In this document: positions 6,149-8,946 of the stretch, piece after piece
Layout: each line of letters opens with the position of its first letter
How positions within the stretch are numbered: position 1 is the stretch's first letter
Assembly: GCA_015484715.1 (NCBI GenBank)
Contig: WFUY01000170.1
Location: 1-8,946, forward strand
Length of the DNA stretch: 8,946 nucleotides
Direction: 5' to 3'
DNA from: Thermoflexales bacterium
Lineage (GTDB): Bacteria > Chloroflexota > Anaerolineae > S140-20
Position numbers and translations under genes: made by a program
Notes under the pieces: generated by a model
Seen by the model: only the letters and a program-made list of their open reading frames with translations
Databases searched by the model: none
What the model was told of the DNA's origin: nothing

Positions 6149-7744
6149 CTAAGGATTGGACACTATGCCGCCTGGATGGCAACGGCTACACAGAATATCC
6201 TGGTGACAGGTGTAGCAGACCTGATTCCCCGTCTTGCGATACTCCTCGGCATGGGTGAAGAGCATATCCGGAGGATGCGAGAGATTGTGACACACGCTGT
6301 TGCTACAGAAGCCCTGTCCGTGGCACTGGTAGCACTCCTGCCTCTCCTCCTCGGTCACCGAACGGTGTTCGATGGTCCATCGGAAGTCTGAATGGGAGGG
6401 CGGTACAGATCCGACGATGACCGGGGCCTCTACGAGCATATCGTCGCCCCGCCCGACAATGGGGACGGTGTGGCAAAGATTGCACTTAACGCTGATAACC
6501 TCCACCTCGTTCCCCGATTTGTCCACGTTGACGTGTTTGCCATCGTGGCAGCGGAAGCATCCCAGGAAAGGCGTGTGGCGTTCGTTGTTGGGGTTGGTCC
6601 GCCAACTCAACCGCATATCGGGGAAGTTGGTGCTGCTGTAGATCCGCTTGAGCTCCTCGATGGCCGCATCCAGCTCAGCGCGATACTTGGTGTACACTTC
6701 CGGGTACCCTACCCGGTAGAAGTCTAGAAGCCCTTCTATGGCAGCATAGGCCTCGGCCTCGCTGGCGTACTCTACCGACAGCACCTCAACCGCTTTGGCC
6801 CGAATGTAGGGCAGTTTCCTGGAGATCTTCCCTACGCTGATGGCCTCATCCACAACCACCTCTGGCGGAGGGATGAAGTGGGCGGTGCGGTTATGGCAGT
6901 CTATACAATCCATCTTGCGGATCTCTCCCCTGGCACGCGCTTCCTCCACAAACTCGGTCCAAGCCATATTGAGCATATCTCGGGCATAGAACTCCTTCAG
7001 CGTCCCATCTTCCTGCTCTACGCCCACCCACAGGATTACCTGTCGCTGTTCATCGGCAGCGATGTAGTAGACCGGGTTGGTAATGTGCCAGTGGATGCCT
7101 TCGCTGACCCCTGTGCTCTCCCGCCATCCTCCCATCTTTAGGATGAGGGTGGACTGGACCGGTGTGTTGGCCTCATCGTTGTCGTAGTGGACGATCGTCT
7201 TGATGATGTTGTCGCGGAAGAGGGTGGGTGTATGGCACTCCTCACACGTCTCCCGGGCAGGACGCAGGTTGTGGACAGGGCTCTTGATAGGGCGGCTGTA
7301 GCTGTTTGCCAGGACGGCCACCACCTGCTTCAGCCCGTCAATCTTGGATCTGACGAAGAAGGAAGCCCCCGGCCCGATGTGGCACTTGGCGCACTCGACA
7401 TTGGCGTGCGGGGAGCGCTCGTAACGGACGAACTCCGACTTCATCGGATGGCAGACCGTGCCACAGAACTCGGCGCTCTCGGTGTAGGTGTAGACTTGGT
7501 ATCCGCTGAACAGGAAGACAAGGCCCACCAGGAGCAGAACCCCAAGGGCTATGAGCAGGTTCAACCGATGCTTGGGACGGCTGAGGTCAATAACCACCTT
7601 CGGCCATCGGAGCCTACGCCGGTATGGCCGGGGCTCGACAAGGACGGAAGCCGCCTCGCCATACTCCTCGATGGCCTGCTCGTCCACAATGATCTGTTCA
7701 TCTACGGCGATGGCCTGTTCATCCAACACCCTGGGTCGCTTCAT
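6149..7744 (-). CDS. NapC/NirT-like membrane-anchored decaheme cytochrome c (quinol dehydrogenase candidate)
   Basis: A 531-residue protein from ATG 7744, with CAGGGA upstream, overlapping the cytochrome b gene by 26 nt. Residues 1-60 are cytoplasmic and hold an unusual DEQ repeat (8-23). A membrane helix spans about 61-82. Heme sites: CGTVCH 94-99, CAKCH 118-122, CEECH 167-171, CIDCH 280-284, CFRCH 396-400, CNLCH 421-425, CYQCH 471-475, CSNSVCH 480-486, CYTCH 510-514 and CSRCH 519-523. The first is CX3CH followed by PM, as in NapC/NrfH-family proteins, where a Met near heme 1 lies by the quinol site. The eighth is CX4CH, a rare spacing. NapC/NirT proteins (about 4-5 hemes) oxidise menaquinol and pass electrons outward. 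This one is far longer, with a C-terminal heme-rich extension, in the manner of larger inner-membrane cytochromes such as ImcH. Function by analogy: quinol oxidation towards the secreted cytochromes. Confidence 0.93.
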   Translation of the reverse strand: MKRPRVLDEQAIAVDEQIIVDEQAIEEYGEAASVLVEPRPYRRRLRWPKVVIDLSRPKHRLNLLIALGVLLLVGLVFLFSGYQVYTYTESAEFCGTVCHPMKSEFVRYERSPHANVECAKCHIGPGASFFVRSKIDGLKQVVAVLANSYSRPIKSPVHNLRPARETCEECHTPTLFRDNIIKTIVHYDNDEANTPVQSTLILKMGGWRESTGVSEGIHWHITNPVYYIAADEQRQVILWVGVEQEDGTLKEFYARDMLNMAWTEFVEEARARGEIRKMDCIDCHNRTAHFIPPPEVVVDEAISVGKISRKLPYIRAKAVEVLSVEYASEAEAYAAIEGLLDFYRVGYPEVYTKYRAELDAAIEELKRIYSSTNFPDMRLSWRTNPNNERHTPFLGCFRCHDGKHVNVDKSGNEVEVISVKCNLCHTVPIVGRGDDMLVEAPVIVGSVPPSHSDFRWTIEHRSVTEEERQECYQCHGQGFCSNSVCHNLSHPPDMLFTHAEEYRKTGNQVCYTCHQDILCSRCHPGGIVSNP

Positions 7745-8636
7745 AACCGGTCCCTGCCAGGATCTTTTGGGGATGGGTTGGACCTTCCTCGGTGGGCATC
7801 TCCTCTGCAGCGACCTTCTGAAGATAGGCGTAGGCTGCCAGGATGCGCCGGTACTCCAAGGGATGCGCGTGCTGCATCTCCTTTTCCGTCATAATGCCCG
7901 TGAAGATGCTCCTGTTTCGCTCCTTGATGACGGTATGGTACATGTGCCAGATCAGGATGGACAGGGTAGCCAAAATCGCTTCCCAACCGTGCAAGGCCCG
8001 AGCCACCGGGATTGCATCACCGGGCAACACCGAGGTCACGGTGACCGGGAACCACATCATCAGTCCGGTGATGATCATCAGGGGTGCCCCCCACAGCAAT
8101 GCCCAATACTCCAGCTTCTCCTCGACGGTGAAGCGGTCAAACTCCGGTCGGTGATCCACCAGACCCAGGTTGAACTTCACCATATGCACCAGGTCCCGAA
8201 AATCGCGCAGCGAGGGCCACATCGCACCGCGTTCTCGCTTGACAAACCAGATCACCAGAATCCGCCAGGTGTGGTACACCGCTTCTAGGATGAAGACGAA
8301 GGCCGCCAAGTGATGAAGCGTGCGCATCGTCTCCACCCCACCCAGGAGGTTGATGATCCAGCCAACAACGAGGTGCTGGCTGTAGCGCTGAAGCAACCCT
8401 GTCACGGCCAGGGTGGTGAATGTCACGATGAGAACCTGATGCTCAAAGCGCTCCGTCCGGTTGAAGCGGATGAAGACCCGCGAGCCATCCGGCATAATCT
8501 GCATCCGGGCCGCAAGGGATCGAGCGGCTCGTAACTTGCGAGCCCGTGCCTTCCGCTTGATCTGCTCGATCGAGGCCAGCTCTTCCTCGTAGTCGTGACC
8601 TGCGTTAGGAGAAATCGTTGGTGAAGTCATATTCAT
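7719..8636 (-). CDS. Four-helix diheme-type cytochrome b (formate dehydrogenase gamma / b561-like)
   Basis: A 305-residue integral membrane protein. I place the start at ATG 8636 (GGA five nt upstream); ATG 8630 is a close alternative. A frame open up to 8729 lies inside the preceding gene and reads as unrelated sequence. A charged cytoplasmic N-region (15-60) is followed by helices at about 67-84, 108-131, 178-197 and 215-238. Likely b-heme ligands are H66, H108/H109, H122, H216 and H231/H234, which fall at helix ends as in quinone-reactive cytochromes b. The segment FNRTERFEHQ before helix 1 is typical of this group. It would exchange electrons between the menaquinone pool and its c-type partner. 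It overlaps the upstream multiheme gene by 32 nt and the downstream one by 26 nt, so the three products probably form one complex. No dehydrogenase subunit is visible. Confidence 0.88.
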   Translation of the reverse strand: MNMTSPTISPNAGHDYEEELASIEQIKRKARARKLRAARSLAARMQIMPDGSRVFIRFNRTERFEHQVLIVTFTTLAVTGLLQRYSQHLVVGWIINLLGGVETMRTLHHLAAFVFILEAVYHTWRILVIWFVKRERGAMWPSLRDFRDLVHMVKFNLGLVDHRPEFDRFTVEEKLEYWALLWGAPLMIITGLMMWFPVTVTSVLPGDAIPVARALHGWEAILATLSILIWHMYHTVIKERNRSIFTGIMTEKEMQHAHPLEYRRILAAYAYLQKVAAEEMPTEEGPTHPQKILAGTGYEATQGVG

Positions 8637-8946
8637 CGAGTTCCACTTCAGCGAGGGCCTGGCGTACCATCTGACGCCTGTCAAGCCACCGCCGGCGAGC
8701 ATCCAAACCAATGTAGAGGAGGAAGCCACCGATCACCAAAGGGATCAAGATGCGATAGGCCAGGTTGACGACGTACAACGCCGGCGTCTCCTCCAGCGTG
8801 GGAATGTAGTGACCAAGCCACGCCCGTGGGAACCGGATGTTGGCATCGGTATGGCACTGCTGACAGGTGTGCTGGAGGTTGGTCGGATAGACTGTGGACA
8901 AGGGATCATCCACCCGGCGGATATTGTGGATGCCGTGGCAATCGAA
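8605..8946 (-). CDS. Multiheme cytochrome c with C-terminal membrane anchor (partial, cut by right edge)
   Basis: The frame is open from the window edge to a TAA at 8605, showing 113 C-terminal residues. It begins FDCHGIHNIRR, the second half of a CXXCH whose first Cys would lie just outside the window. A full CQQCH is at visible residues 28-32, followed by a membrane helix at about 60-80 (LYVVNLAYRILIPLVIGGFLLYIGL) and a charged tail RRRWLDRRQ that fits the cytoplasmic side. A GTG at 8913 falls inside the heme region and is not the real start. Multiheme proteins with a C-terminal anchor placed directly before a cytochrome b gene commonly act as that protein's periplasmic electron partner. 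The number of hemes and the N-terminus cannot be judged from this window. Confidence 0.88.
   Translation of the reverse strand, partial: FDCHGIHNIRRVDDPLSTVYPTNLQHTCQQCHTDANIRFPRAWLGHYIPTLEETPALYVVNLAYRILIPLVIGGFLLYIGLDARRRWLDRRQMVRQALAEVELDEYDFTNDFS

Noticed and set aside
7187..8288. Two plus-strand open frames of about 235-245 residues
   Set aside because: Antisense to the decaheme and cytochrome b genes, which carry heme motifs and membrane helices in the right order.
8637..8729. Upstream extension of the cytochrome b start
   Set aside because: It would overlap the preceding gene by 125 nt, and the added residues do not resemble the family. The 8636 start gives a sensible N-terminus.
1..8946. 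CRISPR array, tRNA, rRNA or insertion sequence
   Set aside because: No regularly spaced direct repeats, no cloverleaf, no transposase frame and no terminal inverted repeats were seen.

Overview
Every supported gene in this window lies on the minus strand, so transcription runs from the right edge to the left. The window reads as one electron-transfer locus built around multiheme c-type cytochromes. It holds about 32 visible heme-binding sites in five proteins, plus a cytochrome b, a TPR protein and a six-bladed NHL propeller. The DNA is moderately GC-rich by eye. The secreted cytochromes belong to the doubled-CXXCH type seen in anaerobic or facultative environmental bacteria and some archaea. 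An uncultured bacterium is likely; Chloroflexota is my weak guess, and the sequence does not prove it.

Layout in transcription order. (1) 8946-8605: the C-terminal end of a membrane-anchored multiheme cytochrome c. (2) 8636-7719: a four-helix diheme-type cytochrome b. (3) 7744-6149: a NapC/NirT-like cytochrome with one N-terminal membrane helix and ten heme sites, two of them non-canonical (CX3CH, CX4CH). (4) 6126-5164: a membrane-anchored TPR protein. (5) 5157-3946: a membrane-anchored NHL beta-propeller. These five are packed with overlaps or gaps of 22 nt or less, so they are probably one translationally coupled operon. (6) 3764-2769, (7) 2682-1624 and (8) 1392-349: three tandem paralogous secreted cytochromes with 6, 7 and 7 hemes. 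Leaders of 86-231 nt separate them, and two leaders carry strong hairpins next to the ribosome binding site. (9) 263-1: the start of another exported protein, cut by the left edge.

Inferred joint function: the cytochrome b with its multiheme partner, and/or the NapC-like protein, would take electrons from the quinol pool. The secreted paralogs would carry them outward to an acceptor that is not visible here (mineral, partner cell or a distant reductase). The TPR and NHL proteins have no redox centres and sit between the membrane module and the secreted cytochromes. They are good candidates for apocytochrome handling, export or assembly. No terminal reductase, outer-membrane porin, heme lyase, mobile element, tRNA, rRNA or CRISPR array was seen.
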